DNA of 64,000 bases, from NCBI GenBank assembly GCA_025370055.1, contig CP073041.1, positions 5,488,272-5,552,271 of the forward strand, read 5' to 3'. This document shows, in pieces, positions 1 to 8,756 of the stretch. The position numbers and the translations under genes were made by a program. Source of the stretch: Woronichinia naegeliana WA131 (lineage in GTDB: Bacteria > Cyanobacteriota > Cyanobacteriia > Cyanobacteriales > Microcystaceae). The first letter of the stretch is position 1. Every line of letters starts with the position of its first letter. Below the pieces are notes generated by a model. It was not told where the DNA came from. It searched no databases and saw nothing but the letters and a program-made list of their open reading frames with translations.

Positions 1-2
1 GG

Positions 3-137
3 ATTTTTCAGATGTTGAGAGGAGTTCATTGGGTTGTACTGGATAATTGTCCCCAAATAATCAATCTAACGCTTGAGCGAGAGAGGATTTTGCGCTTTTT
101 TGGGGCTACTACTTGTCAGTATTATCTTTTGTCATAA
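3..137 (+). pseudogene. C-terminal end of an unidentified protein, cut by window edge
   Basis: An open frame enters from the left edge and stops with TAA at 135-137, giving 44 residues ending in FFGATTCQYYLLS. The composition (mixed charged and hydrophobic, no low complexity) looks like real protein. It is followed directly by a remnant of a different gene, so it may be the tail of a transposase that inserted there, but I do not recognise the family. Only the last part is visible, so no function can be given. Confidence 0.4.
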
Positions 138-167
138 TGACTTTTCTTATTTTCTTTGTTCTTTTTT

Positions 168-320
168 TATGTACGGAATGTGGGCTGGAACTTTGCCCGT
201 TTCCTCAACTACTGCGTTGAACGGCGTTTATTGCTACGAGTCGGGGGTCGTTACCGTTTTCTGCACCGTGAACTCCTCGATCACTTTGCCCAATTACCGC
301 CTGGAACACAGATTAAATAG
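168..320 (+). pseudogene. Remnant of a NACHT/STAND-type NTPase C-terminus
   Basis: The frame ending with TAG at 318-320 encodes a segment with NYCVERRLLLRVGGRYRFLH followed by RELLDHFAQL. The pattern (E)RxLLxRVGGxYRFxHRxLLxxFA is typical of the last helices of NACHT/STAND ATPases of cyanobacteria. There is no matching upstream part in the window and no start codon with a ribosome binding site, so this is a degraded tail. A longer frame on the same strand at 73-330 reads as meaningless sequence and was not preferred. Confidence 0.4.
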
Positions 321-563
321 ATTACGCTGATTTCACGGATTTTTAGTTATTAACTCACAATTGGCTCTCAAAATTATAGTCAATAGTTTTCCCGTCAATT
401 CCTTTACAGCGATCGCCTTAACAGACCCTTTACCAGAAACTAACCCTCGCCGTCCTATCAAATTTTACAAGTGCGATTACTAAAAAATATCAAGCAAGGA
501 TTAATATTGAGTCAAAATTATTGGAAAAATCCTCAATTTTTTGTTTATATTTTATGATTAATT

Positions 564-775
564 AGGGCTTGCTGAATAAGTATAGAACCCTTGCCAGATG
601 ATGCTTTCAAGCATTTTAAAAACGATCAGGTGCAAGGTTATGGCCTTTGGAGGCTCAAAGCCCATGCACGTCGTTGAAAAACTGGGGGTTGAAATTGGAA
701 ACTACTCTCTGAAGTCACCATTTTTCGCCTCCTGTGGCATCTAGGTTCGTTTTGTGGACTTTTTCAGCAGACCCT
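564..775. mobile_element. MITE family 1, copy 1 (212 bp)
   Basis: The element starts AGGGCTTGCTGAATAAG and ends CTTTTTCAGCAGACCCT, which are imperfect terminal inverted repeats. It is flanked by the 4-bp direct repeat AATT (560-563 and 776-779). Two further copies of exactly the same length lie at 49587-49798 and 57504-57715. It has no coding capacity. The termini match those of the 1.69-kb IS at 3547-5236 and 45402-47090, which also makes 4-bp duplications, so that transposase probably moves it. It landed at the stop codon of the neighbouring DUF5615 gene without changing that codon. Confidence 0.85.
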
Positions 776-777
776 AA

Positions 778-1035
778 TTACAAGAGAATGTCACGATTAC
801 AATTCCCAATCCGAAGCCAAATTAATTTGGGTGGATGACCGTAAAGTAATGCCCGTTGATAAAAATCTGAATCTTTAGAAATCACAATGAAATTATTATT
901 TTTGGCATATTCCCAAATTATTTCATCGGCAAATCCTTTCATCCCAATATCCCTAACGTGAAGACTATTAGGAAATTCAGTAGCCAGTAAACGCGGCAAT
1001 TTGGGTGATAAATTTTCATCAAACAGTAATTTCAT
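778..1035 (-). CDS. DUF5615 PIN-like toxin, short C-terminus
   Basis: 85 residues beginning MKLLFDENLSPKLPRLL; the FDEN and ISKDSDF acidic motifs are those of DUF5615 (Mut7-C/PIN-like putative RNases), usually encoded with a DUF433 antitoxin. The gene overlaps the DUF433 gene upstream by 17 bp, as expected for a co-translated TA pair. Family members are usually about 110-120 residues; this one stops after GNCNRDILL, next to MITE 1, so the last 25-30 residues are missing. Pre-insertion sequence reconstructed from the target duplication has the same stop, so the truncation is older than the MITE. Confidence 0.75.
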   Translation of the reverse strand: MKLLFDENLSPKLPRLLATEFPNSLHVRDIGMKGFADEIIWEYAKNNNFIVISKDSDFYQRALLYGHPPKLIWLRIGNCNRDILL

Positions 1036-1255
1036 CGGGAATAATCATTAAATGGCGATTGCGGTCAGCAGCAAAAGCGAAACAGGCTTGTATATCTTCT
1101 AAAGTTAGATCGGGAAAATCGTCTAAAACTTCCTCAATCGTCATCCCTCCCCCCAAATAGTCTAAAACATCATTAACGGTGATGCGAGTGTTAATAATAC
1201 AGGGCTTTCCGCTACGAATGGAGGGGTTAATTGTAATTCTTTGACGATAATTCAT
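1019..1255 (-). CDS. DUF433 antitoxin-like protein
   Basis: 78 residues with the DUF433 signature: RITINPSIRSGKPCI, then a helix-turn-helix-like stretch ITVNDVLDYLGGGMTIEEVL and a PDLTLEDIQACFAFA segment. DUF433 proteins are small winged-helix-like DNA-binding partners of DUF5615 toxins. The gene lies immediately upstream of, and overlaps, the DUF5615 gene. It is one of three DUF433/DUF5615 pairs in the first 11 kb; it is clearly diverged from the two near-identical pairs at 8.7-10.8 kb. Confidence 0.75.
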   Translation of the reverse strand: MNYRQRITINPSIRSGKPCIINTRITVNDVLDYLGGGMTIEEVLDDFPDLTLEDIQACFAFAADRNRHLMIIPDEITV

Positions 1256-1354
1256 CGTTTTTTCTCAATAAATTAACATAAGAAACTAAATTTATGATCG
1301 CGCCGTCTTATCAAATTTTTTAAAAGCGATCGCGTATAGAGATAACATCTATTT

Positions 1355-2203
1355 TCAATGATTCTGATTAGCGACAAACTGATCAACTAAAGCAATATCA
1401 ATATCCAACTCCTCAGCAATTTCCGCGATCGTTAACCCTAACTTTATCAGTAGGGGAATTGTCTCAAGTTTGCCCTTAAGCAGACCAATCTGTTCCCCTT
1501 TTAAAAGACCGCGTTGTTCCCCTTTGAGAAGACCTCGCTGTTCCCCTTTGAGAAGACCCCGCTGTTCTCCTTCCTGTAAAATTTCCTGATAAACGGCTGA
1601 TTCCTTCATGATTTCACTCCGTAAAATTGTTTTAATAAGCTCAGGCTTTAGAACAAGTCCTCCAAACACCGAGGCGGCTGTCATCAGATTTCCCCTAACT
1701 CGATTGTCCGTAATTGTCTCTAAGACCTCGGCAACCTGTCTCAATTTTAATTCAGGATCGGAACTTTGGGTTAATACCGCTAGGGGCAATAACCCTGGAC
1801 TGATTAGAAATAAATCGGAAGATTCTTCCCAGAGACGAATCACTCGATAGCGATGAGTTGTTTCTCCGAGTTGAAAGCTATCTTGATAGACCAAATTCGA
1901 TTGAGTAGGTTTCAGGTAAATGACAACCTGGTGCATGGTTTTAAGCGGAAAACGGCGATAGACCCTGACTCGATAATCTAACATCCTAAAACCCATATTT
2001 TCGTCAGGTTCAGTCTGAAATTCCAGGTGCAAAACCAAATCTTCCGATTGTTCGAGAATGAGAGAATCAGCGCGGATCGGTTCTAAAGATAATTCCGTTG
2101 GACTCAGTTTTGTCAAGGTAACGGCACGACCGAGTAACCAAGTGGCATAATCTTCAGAAAAGTTTTCGGCGAGAAATTTGGAGACATTATCAAACATGGA
2201 CAA
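1355..2203 (-). CDS. Rpn family recombination-promoting nuclease/putative transposase
   Basis: 282 residues. The N-terminal ~190 residues carry the pattern of the cyanobacterial Rpn/PD-(D/E)XK proteins: FDNVSKFLAENFSEDYATWL, then VLHLEFQTEPDENMGFRMLDY, where the E-x-Q of HLEFQ and an upstream acidic residue are the expected active-site positions. Rpn nucleases make double-strand breaks and promote recA-independent recombination. The C-terminus has four copies of an eight-residue unit (GEQRGLLK), followed by an HTH-like tail (LTIAEIAEELDI). The start MSMFDNV is preceded by a short HIP1-rich gap. Rpn genes are multicopy in cyanobacteria and often accessory. Confidence 0.75.
   Translation of the reverse strand: MSMFDNVSKFLAENFSEDYATWLLGRAVTLTKLSPTELSLEPIRADSLILEQSEDLVLHLEFQTEPDENMGFRMLDYRVRVYRRFPLKTMHQVVIYLKPTQSNLVYQDSFQLGETTHRYRVIRLWEESSDLFLISPGLLPLAVLTQSSDPELKLRQVAEVLETITDNRVRGNLMTAASVFGGLVLKPELIKTILRSEIMKESAVYQEILQEGEQRGLLKGEQRGLLKGEQRGLLKGEQIGLLKGKLETIPLLIKLGLTIAEIAEELDIDIALVDQFVANQNH
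1473..1568 (-). repeat. 24-bp minisatellite, 4 units, inside the Rpn gene
   Basis: Four 24-bp units (1473-1496, 1497-1520, 1521-1544, 1545-1568) encode the repeated octapeptide GEQRGLLK with small changes. The unit is a multiple of three, so copy number can change without a frameshift. Sequence drift increases toward the 3' end of the gene, suggesting the two units at 1521-1568 are the most recent. Confidence 0.85.
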
Positions 2204-2221
2204 ATTCTAACATTTCTGGGA

Positions 2222-2356
2222 TCGCCGTCTTATCAAATTTTCAAAAAGCGATCGCCACTTTCCCCTTCACCTCACCAAAAGCGATCGCTTAAAAACCACG
2301 ACTCAAAGTAATAGCGATCGCCTTTAGAAGATAGATTGTTAATGCGATCGCAATAA
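2222..2356. repeat. HIP1-rich intergenic stretch
   Basis: Several GCGATCGC or near-HIP1 octamers separated by 25-40 bp lie between the Rpn gene and the next open frame. The piece ATCGCCGTCTTATCAAATTT followed by AAAGCGATCGC also occurs at about 1300-1333 and, degenerated, at about 445-477, so it is a dispersed repeat rather than a gene. Confidence 0.6.
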
Positions 2357-2556
2357 CTTTGATATGGGGAATAAAAACTATGGGTAAATATAGATTTTCT
2401 CAACGAGTTATTTCATTTCAGTGCGATTCAGTTACACTTTATAACGTAATCAACCAATTCATTCACGAAATCAAACAAGGGTCTGTCACACTAATATCAG
2501 AGACCAGAAGGTTTCTAATTGGTTTCAAATTGATTAAATTAAGGAGAATAACAATC

Positions 2557-2775
2557 ATGGGTATTGATGTTCATGCTGTTCAAATTGGTCGACACATTAC
2601 TTTGGAGGAATTGGCGGAAGTAGGCATCCAATTATCAGATTGGCTGCTCTTGAAGCATGAATTCACTCTAACAAACAAAGATTGGGAGGATGGTGAGCAT
2701 TATGTGGTAAACGTGGAAAAGACAGTTTCTTCCGTCAAATGTCTGGGTTGGTCTTCTCATATAAAATCGAAATGA
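2557..2775 (+). CDS. Small hypothetical protein
   Basis: The ATG at 2557 follows AAGGAGAATAACAATC, a good ribosome binding site 12 bases upstream, and was preferred over an earlier in-frame start at 2359 that has none. 72 residues: MGIDVHAVQIGRHITLEELA, a helical acidic middle, and a polar tail ending WSSHIKSK. No family is recognised. Its stop codon overlaps the next start as ATGA (2772-2775), which suggests a translationally coupled two-gene unit. Confidence 0.45.
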   Translation: MGIDVHAVQIGRHITLEELAEVGIQLSDWLLLKHEFTLTNKDWEDGEHYVVNVEKTVSSVKCLGWSSHIKSK

Positions 2776-2927
2776 GCCGAGCAGATCATTCACTGCTCAT
2801 TTCGGTTGATGATGGTGATATTCGCAACCAATTGGTAGGGCTGGGCATCGCTTGGTTTATAGCTTGGCCCATACTTCTTACAGCTGGATGGGGAATGTTT
2901 ATTAAAGGCAGCAATTCTCAGTTTTAG
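2772..2927 (+). pseudogene. Small membrane protein, 3' end replaced by MITE 2
   Basis: The frame starts in an ATGA overlap with the gene before it. It encodes a polar N-terminus and one clear membrane segment (LVGLGIAWFIAWPILLTAGW). The last residues (KGSNSQF) are read from MITE family 2, which inserted at 2909 with a perfect 9-bp duplication. Without the MITE the frame would continue through GEFRQTIFSK and then run into an ISL3 end at 3153, so it was hit twice. Function unknown. Confidence 0.4.
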
Positions 2928-3114
2928 ACACAGCAAGCCTTTTAGGGATTTAAAGAACATTTAAAAGAGGGTTTTTGGGGCAATCCTAGGTGTACTATTA
3001 TGCCCAAAAGCCTGAAGACTCGTAAAATGAACTTGTTAATCCCGTTGAATTTTACCCCATATTACGCGAACTAAAACCTGAAACCCTTGCTACAGCGCAA
3101 ATTTAGAATTGCTG
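2909..3114. mobile_element. MITE family 2, copy 1 (206 bp)
   Basis: Starts CAGCAATTCTCAGTTTT and ends with AATTTAGAATTGCTG, giving an inverted CAGCAATTCT terminus. It is flanked by a perfect 9-bp direct repeat TATTAAAGG (2900-2908 and 3115-3123), proof of transposition into a gene. A second copy of the same length is at 32003-32208. It encodes no protein and no IS with these ends is visible here. A 9-bp duplication suggests an IS4- or IS1-like parent. Confidence 0.85.
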
Positions 3115-3152
3115 TATTAAAGGTGAATTCCGCCAAACAATTTTTTCAAAAA

Positions 3153-3510
3153 GGCTCTTCTGGATTGACGTTGAAAAATGTATAATAAGATACCCTATAT
3201 GAGGACGGCATCAATGTTATTTTTTCTAGAAAATCTGGTAGATTTGCCAAAGGTAAAAATAAGAAATGTTATTCAAGAAGGAACAGAGGCTTTTTTGATA
3301 CTGAGTTGTCAAGAGGAAGAAGTCAAATGTAATTACTGTGGAAGATTAACCGATGAATTACATCAGACCAACAATCTACTCATAAGGGATTTGCCCATTT
3401 CTGGTCAAACGGTGTACCTACAAGTCCCTCGTCGTAAGTTTTATTGTAAAAAATGTCAAAGGTTTTTTACAGAAAACTAGAATTTATGGAAGCACGTAGA
3501 AAATATACAG
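3153..3510 (+). mobile_element. Truncated ISL3-family element (5' remnant)
   Basis: Begins GGCTCTTCTGGATTG, an ISL3-type terminus, 25 bp before an ATG at 3178, exactly as in the intact relative at 44077. The encoded 100 residues match the N-terminal zinc-ribbon part of that transposase (CNYCGRLTDELHQTNN and FYCKKCQRFFTEN). A one-base deletion after TEN creates an early TAG at 3478-3480, and homology ends near 3510, so the element is dead. The following IS (3547) lies in the unrelated 36 bp after it. Confidence 0.8.
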
Positions 3511-3546
3511 GGAAGCATCTCACTTATGCAATAAGTATTAATACTT

Positions 3547-5236
3547 AGGGCTTGCTGAAAAAAGCTGAAACCTTTACGGAGAAAAATAGTAGGCGAATTA
3601 AGAACCGCTAGAATGCACGAAAATAGGGTAGAATGCCTCAAAACCATTGCATTAAGAAGAGAGAAAGCAGATGTACCGAAAGCAACAGTACTCAATTGAA
3701 ACACCAGAAAACTTGAAAAATCTGTTCGGCGGGCAGTTAGACGAAGAAAATCGTTGGATAGAAATGTCAAAAATGATTCTTTGGGAAGAATATGAGGAAG
3801 AATATGCAAAAAACTTCACAGAAAAAAAAGGAGCCCCAGCCAAATCATTTAGAATGGCATTAGGAGCATTAATTATCAAAGAAATTTCAGGAAAAAGTGA
3901 CAGAGAAACAGTAGAACAAATAAAAGAGAACCCTTATTTACAGTACTTTATAGGAATGGAAAGCTATAGTAGCAAAGAAGCATTTAATGCGTCAATGATG
4001 GTTCATTTTCGTAAAAAAATAGGAATGGAATTAATAAATAAAATTAATAAAGAAATAGAAAAAAAAGCGACGGGTGTAGCGTCAGAAAAAAAAGAAAATG
4101 AAGGAAAGTTATTGTTAGATGCGACTTGTACACCAGCAGATATAAAATATCCAACGGATATAGGAATATTGAATGATGCCAGAGAAAAAACAGAAAAAAT
4201 AATAGATAAGCTGTATGAAGAAATAAAAGAGAAAAGGAAAGAAAAGCCGAGGACTTATAGGGAAGTGGCAAGAAAAGAGTACTTAGCCATAGCAAAAAAA
4301 CGTCGTGTGTCAAAAAAAGAAAGAAGAAAAGGAACAAAAAAACAACTAGGATATATAAAAAGAAACTTGTCTCATATAGAAAAAATGATAGAAGAGGGAG
4401 CAAAGTTAGAAAAACTAACGAAAAAAGAGCAAGAAGAGCTTGTAACGATAGGAAAAGTGTATGAGCAACAGTTAGAAATGTATGAAAAAAAGACAAATAA
4501 AGTAGAAAACAGAATTGTGAGTGTAAGCCAACCTCACGTGCGTCCAATAGTGCGTGGAAAAGCGGGAAAAGCAGTAGAGTTTGGAGCTAAAATATCGGCA
4601 AGTAATGTGAATGGCTTTGTCTTCTTAGACAAATTAAGTTGGGATAATTACAACGAATCGGGAGATTTACAAGCGCGAATAGAAGAATATAAAAGGGAAA
4701 CAGGATGTTATCCGGAATCGGTTCATGTGGATAAAATCTATCGAACAAAAGCGAATCGAGCTTATTGTAAAGAAAGGGATATAAGAATGAGTGGTCCCCG
4801 ATTGGGAAGACCGCCGAAAGAGGTGAGCAAAGAAAAAAAGAAAGAGGCACGCTCAGATGAAAGAGTGCGTAATGCCATTGAGGGTAAATTCGGACAGGGA
4901 AAGAGGAAATTTAGTCTTGGTCGAGTGATGGCCAAACTACCTGAGACCTCGGAAACGGTAATTGCGATGAACTTTTTGGTAATGAATCTTTCTACTCTAC
5001 TTCAGAAGACAAAAAGTAAAAAGTTGTAGAGTCGTTTTTCTTGTGAAAAATGGTGTTAATTTTCCTCTCTTTTGTGAGGAGTGATTTGTGTTGACCTTTT
5101 TAGACAGAAAGGAACAATAGATTAAACAAAATCTGTATTTTGATTTGTTTCCATAAGGATAAGTTATCTATGCTTTTTCAGTCCATACTTCCCTAACCCA
5201 CATTTCTTTCGTTTTTTGACTTTTTCAGCAAGCCCT
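3547..5236 (+). mobile_element. Intact DUF772-type (IS5/IS1182-like) IS, copy A, 1690 bp
   Basis: Termini are AGGGCTTGCTGAAAAAAGC and CTTTTTCAGCAAGCCCT, flanked by the 4-bp duplication ACTT (3543-3546 and 5237-5240). A second copy, identical over almost its full length, is at 45402-47090. The near identity means recent transposition. The same ends are found on the 212-bp MITE family 1. The transposase frame in this copy is complete. Confidence 0.9.
3671..5029 (+). CDS. DUF772-type transposase, IS copy A
   Basis: 452 residues. The N-terminal region (LFGGQLDEENRWIEMSKMI, then FRMALGALIIKEISGKSDRE and ENPYLQYFIGME) is the DUF772 transposase N-domain used by IS5/IS1182-type elements. A lysine/glutamate-rich coiled-coil middle follows, then a DDE-type C-terminus with VHVDKIYRTKANRAYCKERD and RNAIEGKFGQGKRKF. 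The run of eight A after GAAATAG (about 4057-4066) keeps the frame open here; copy B has seven and is broken. Start chosen at MYRKQQYSIETPENL after AGAGAGAAAGCAG. Subfamily assignment between IS5 and IS1182 is from memory of the domain. Confidence 0.85.
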   Translation: MYRKQQYSIETPENLKNLFGGQLDEENRWIEMSKMILWEEYEEEYAKNFTEKKGAPAKSFRMALGALIIKEISGKSDRETVEQIKENPYLQYFIGMESYSSKEAFNASMMVHFRKKIGMELINKINKEIEKKATGVASEKKENEGKLLLDATCTPADIKYPTDIGILNDAREKTEKIIDKLYEEIKEKRKEKPRTYREVARKEYLAIAKKRRVSKKERRKGTKKQLGYIKRNLSHIEKMIEEGAKLEKLTKKEQEELVTIGKVYEQQLEMYEKKTNKVENRIVSVSQPHVRPIVRGKAGKAVEFGAKISASNVNGFVFLDKLSWDNYNESGDLQARIEEYKRETGCYPESVHVDKIYRTKANRAYCKERDIRMSGPRLGRPPKEVSKEKKKEARSDERVRNAIEGKFGQGKRKFSLGRVMAKLPETSETVIAMNFLVMNLSTLLQKTKSKKL

Positions 5237-5268
5237 ACTTATGGGCAGAAAAATAAGACTTTGAACTT

Positions 5269-6505
5269 CAGGGCAAACGCATCTTATCCGAGTAAAACCT
5301 TAAGGAGATAGTCCTCGTCCCAACCAGCGCGTAGCCGTTTATTCTTGATACCAAGTTTCAGAGTATTTTCCTTTGTGAGCAAGTTAAGAGCGATATGGCG
5401 TAAGACGGCTAAATTCTCAGGAGCAAAATCCTTACGAATGCGACAAGCATCCTCGTTGAAGGCCAAGTCTAGAACCCAATGTAAAGAGTTTTCTATCAAC
5501 CAATGACTACGAACAGATTGGGATAATTTTTGAGCATTACTCGGCAGGCTACTGATATAGTAGCGAGTCTCATACTCTGTTTTGTCTTTCAATCGTCTCT
5601 CCGCTTTAATCATACAGATGCTCGTCAACTTTGCCCATTTCTCCCCACCCAGCAAAAATTCTGTTTGTTCCATCGTCCAGCAACGGCGAATTTCAATCCG
5701 TCCATGTCCCTTGTCTATTGTTTGATGAAAATCATGCTTAATTCCCACAAAATTAACCGATTGAGCATGAGCAAATAATTGTTCAACATCCTCACATAAA
5801 TTACCTTGATTGCCTTTCAATGCCAAAACATAATCTCCCCCTCGCCCTACTATCTGTTGGGCAATCTTTGTCTGAGTTCCCATGGCATCAATCGTTACGA
5901 TACAACCTTTGACCTCTAGCATTTTCAGGAGTTTAGGAATCGCCGTGATTTCATTCGATTTGCTTTCCACCTTGCACTGTCCTAGTACTAGACGATTTGC
6001 TGTTGCCCATGCACTTACCATCTGAATTGCGCCCTTTCCGTTGGCATTGTCATAGGAGTGGCGAAGGGTTTTGCCGTCAATCGCTATCACTTCTCCTTCA
6101 CTTACCTCCGCTATACTTTTGACCCAATGCAGAAAACAGTCTTGAAATTGCTCTGGATTCAGACTAGCAAATACACGCGCAAACGTATCGTCGGAGGGGA
6201 TGCCATTCGGCAATTCCAAAATTTTTTTTAGCCATTGATGTTTAGCCTTGCCGAAACTTTCCATGGCTACCCAACCTTCTGCTCCACAAATGACGGCTAA
6301 GATGGCAATCGTTAGAATATCAATGAGTTTATGCCGTTTTGTTCGTTCGATGCGAGGGTCATCTATTTCGGCAAAGTGTTCTACCAGTCTATATTTGGGT
6401 CGGAGTTTCATCGCTTTTGTTTTCTATGCACTTTCCCTTATTTTCCCTTATCCATCCCTCTATAATGTTCTTGTATCTGTATCATTTTTAGATGCGTTCG
6501 CCCTG
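5269..6505 (-). mobile_element. Intact ISAs1-family element, 1237 bp
   Basis: Ends are CAGGGCAAACGCATCTTA on the left and, inverted, CAGGGCGAACGCATCTAA on the right. A perfect 10-bp direct repeat CTTTGAACTT flanks it (5259-5268 and 6506-6515), matching the 8-10 bp duplication known for ISAs1. One uninterrupted transposase gene fills it. It inserted into DNA between the DUF772-type IS and the ISKra4 remnant. Confidence 0.9.
5284..6411 (-). CDS. ISAs1-family transposase
   Basis: 375 residues, full family length. The N-terminal associated domain ([20 protein letters not shown] ... [15 protein letters not shown]) is followed by the DDE domain: [13 protein letters not shown] (first Asp), [18 protein letters not shown] (second Asp) and [17 protein letters not shown] (Glu region). 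[11 protein letters not shown] is the conserved C-terminal YREK-like segment. It sits in an intact element with inverted repeats and target duplication, so it is likely functional. Confidence 0.92.
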   Translation of the reverse strand: MKLRPKYRLVEHFAEIDDPRIERTKRHKLIDILTIAILAVICGAEGWVAMESFGKAKHQWLKKILELPNGIPSDDTFARVFASLNPEQFQDCFLHWVKSIAEVSEGEVIAIDGKTLRHSYDNANGKGAIQMVSAWATANRLVLGQCKVESKSNEITAIPKLLKMLEVKGCIVTIDAMGTQTKIAQQIVGRGGDYVLALKGNQGNLCEDVEQLFAHAQSVNFVGIKHDFHQTIDKGHGRIEIRRCWTMEQTEFLLGGEKWAKLTSICMIKAERRLKDKTEYETRYYISSLPSNAQKLSQSVRSHWLIENSLHWVLDLAFNEDACRIRKDFAPENLAVLRHIALNLLTKENTLKLGIKNKRLRAGWDEDYLLKVLLG

Positions 6506-6599
6506 CTTTGAACTTTATCGAACTTTATCAAAAAAAGAAATGAGAGTATAATAGTCGAGACCCACTTTCCAAAATCTATCCCAATTGAGGAACAATCTC

Positions 6600-7488
6600 A
6601 TGTTATCAGTGTTATCAGAAAATGAAAAAAGGATTCAAGAGTTATGTCAAGAGTTGGGAGAATGTCTCTATCAACAATCTCAAGTTAAAACATTTAATAA
6701 TTTGGGCGAAATAGAGGAGACTGTCAGAGACTTAATGATTCAGTATGTCAACCCAGAAATAGGTATTTTTTTGTCAAAACAAGTACCGAGGAAACCACAG
6801 GTCGGATACGAACAGTAAAAAGTATTTTGGGGGAATTGCCCATTACAGAAAAACAAGCGAAGAAATTAGAACTAAAGCCTCGAACTCAGATGAGTCCAAT
6901 GTTAGAGAAGAACTGTTTGCTACTGAGTGGCGATGAGTCTTATGAAAAAGCAGCTAAGAAAATCCAATCATTGACGGGAATTGCTGTTTCTCACAGTACG
7001 CAACAACGCCTTGTACATCGCTATCATTTTGAAGAATTACCCTCTAACACAGAAGTCGAAGAAATTAGCATAGATGGTGGGAAGGTACGACTCAGAACTC
7101 CCAAGGGAGAACCCTTAATTTGGCGTGATTATAAAGGAGTCAGTTTTCATCAATTGGGGGTAGCTGCCTTTTTTCAAGATAACTCGGCTTTATTAGATTT
7201 GGTTAATTCTCAAATTTTGGCTAAGCCTTTAATTTGTTTGGGAGATGGACATGATGGTATCTGGAACTTATTTCGTGAGATAGGACAGAAACATGAGCGA
7301 ATTGAAATTTTGGACTGGTATCACTTAATTGAAAACCTCTATAAAATTGGGGGGTCATTCCAGCGAATTGAGGAGGTCAAGTCTTTTCTTTGGACGGGTG
7401 AAGTGGATGCCGCTATCTCCTGTTTTGAGGGATGGTCAGAGCCTCAAGCTGAGAATTTTATCATTTATTTAAACAAGCATAAACAGGC
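6600..7488 (+). pseudogene. ISKra4-family transposase, frameshifted and 3'-truncated
   Basis: Two consecutive frames make one ISKra4-type protein. The first begins MLSVLSENEKRIQELCQELG at 6600 and ends at 6818; the second, in the -1 frame, continues with TTGRIRTVKSILGELPITEK, then SIDGGKVRLRTPKGEP and CLGDGHDGIWNLF, WYHLIENLYK (DDE residues). A run of seven T at about 6765-6771 is where a -1 slip would join them, so it is either a disabling insertion or a slippage site. The C-terminal ~100 residues are missing because an IS1-like element begins at 7489-7492. Confidence 0.75.
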
Positions 7489-7491
7489 ACT

Positions 7492-8756
7492 GGTATCGTC
7501 TAGCTAGAAGCTACAAACGTTGCAATACGAGAGGTTCAAAAAATCAGGCGAATTTGGAGTAAGTCCTCCCAAGTAAACCCTTTTTCAATTATACCGAGAG
7601 CTACAGCAGGAACTTCTCTAGTCGTAAAATGGCTGCGAACAAAGTTATGAACCATCCAGAAAATATCTAGGACTCGCTGTAATCCCACAACCGATTTAGC
7701 ATAAGTATTTGTACGACGACGAAAGGCGGCTAAATAGCGTCGGATAGCACTATTAAATGCCTCAACGTGGTTGGCATGGACGTCCTTTTCTTCTGGTTTT
7801 TCTGTTGTCTCTGGATGTTCTGGTTTCGGAGTTTCTACTTTCTTTAGTTTACCCTCAGAATCTCGACGTTTACTACTCTTATTTTTTAGTCTTACTACAA
7901 GACCCTTCGGTAATACTTTGGTGGGACGACCTCGCTTTCCAGTCCTTAATACTTCGTGACAAATATTAAATAGCAGTTGACTATATCGCTTTTCTCCATC
8001 TGTAAATAACTGGAGAGATTCTGCACTCCTTTCAAATAATTCCGCTACCGTCATCATTGCTTCTAGAAATAATTTCTGCTCTTTTCGACCACATTTTAAA
8101 TGCCAAATAAAGCGGCTAGCCCTATCCATGAGCACGATTGTCCACCCCTCAGAGGCACTTGCTTCTTTATTTTTTCCAACTTTTGTGTATAGTTCATCCC
8201 CTTCTATTACTAATTTAACAAATTCATTCACTAAGGCGTATAAAAATAATGTCTCTTGTAATCCTGATAATTTCTTTTCCCAATTCAATATTGTTGTTTT
8301 CGCGTAGCCAAATACTCGGGCTGCTGCATTCAATCCTATTCCTTCCATTCTGGCTTTTAATACTTTTACAATTTCACTTAATGGGGTTTCTAAGCCAGCG
8401 ATTACGCTACCATAAGTCTCAGCAAAACAAGAACTACATTCTTGACAAATGAACATTTTACGTTCCCCGTTACCTTTCGTTTGATAATGAGAATGTATTT
8501 TTACGTTTTCACTATAGCAATGAGGACAGTTTTTCTTGAATAAGGCATCCTCTTTCTCTTGGCACAAGCCAACATCATTCAGGATTTCCATAGAGCTTTT
8601 CTTTAATATTGACATTGTTTTCTGTTTCCTTCTTCTTTGATATAATGACAATAATAATAGTATAATAAAAACGGGCCGATGTCTAGTCTTAAACTATTTT
8701 TCTATTTTCTCAAAGCCTTACACCATAACTTTTTCCAACTTTGATCAGACGATACC
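7492..8756 (-). mobile_element. IS1-like element, about 1.27 kb
   Basis: The left end reads GGTATCGTCTAGC at 7492 and the right end, inverted, GGTATCGTCTGATC ending at 8756; the next ~25 bases of each end match imperfectly. Flanks are an ISKra4 gene on the left and a DUF5615 toxin gene on the right, with no target duplication, so recombination or adjacent deletion has joined unrelated sequences. The right end supplies the new C-terminus of the toxin gene at 8702. Confidence 0.7.
7536..8615 (-). CDS. IS1-like transposase
   Basis: 359 residues from MSILKKSSMEILND (ATG at 8615, preceded by GAAGGAAACAGAAAACA); an earlier TTG at 8651 is possible. It begins with a zinc ribbon (CPHCYSENVKIHSH ... 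CQECSSCF), then an HTH (GLNAAARVFGYAKTTILNWE), then a catalytic region VIEGDELYTKVGKN, LQLFTDGEKRYSQLLF and NHVEAFNSAIRRYLAAFRRR. This is the layout of IS1-type DDE transposases in cyanobacteria. A charged insertion (about 40 residues with KPEHPETTEKPEEKD) precedes the last catalytic block. Confidence 0.75.
   Translation of the reverse strand: MSILKKSSMEILNDVGLCQEKEDALFKKNCPHCYSENVKIHSHYQTKGNGERKMFICQECSSCFAETYGSVIAGLETPLSEIVKVLKARMEGIGLNAAARVFGYAKTTILNWEKKLSGLQETLFLYALVNEFVKLVIEGDELYTKVGKNKEASASEGWTIVLMDRASRFIWHLKCGRKEQKLFLEAMMTVAELFERSAESLQLFTDGEKRYSQLLFNICHEVLRTGKRGRPTKVLPKGLVVRLKNKSSKRRDSEGKLKKVETPKPEHPETTEKPEEKDVHANHVEAFNSAIRRYLAAFRRRTNTYAKSVVGLQRVLDIFWMVHNFVRSHFTTREVPAVALGIIEKGFTWEDLLQIRLIF

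Noticed and set aside
4044-4547. 167-codon minus-strand frame rich in Leu/Phe/Ser
   Set aside because: It is the antisense of the Lys/Glu-rich coiled-coil part of the IS transposase; the same frame appears opposite IS copy B. No RBS and a composition explained by the A-rich plus strand.
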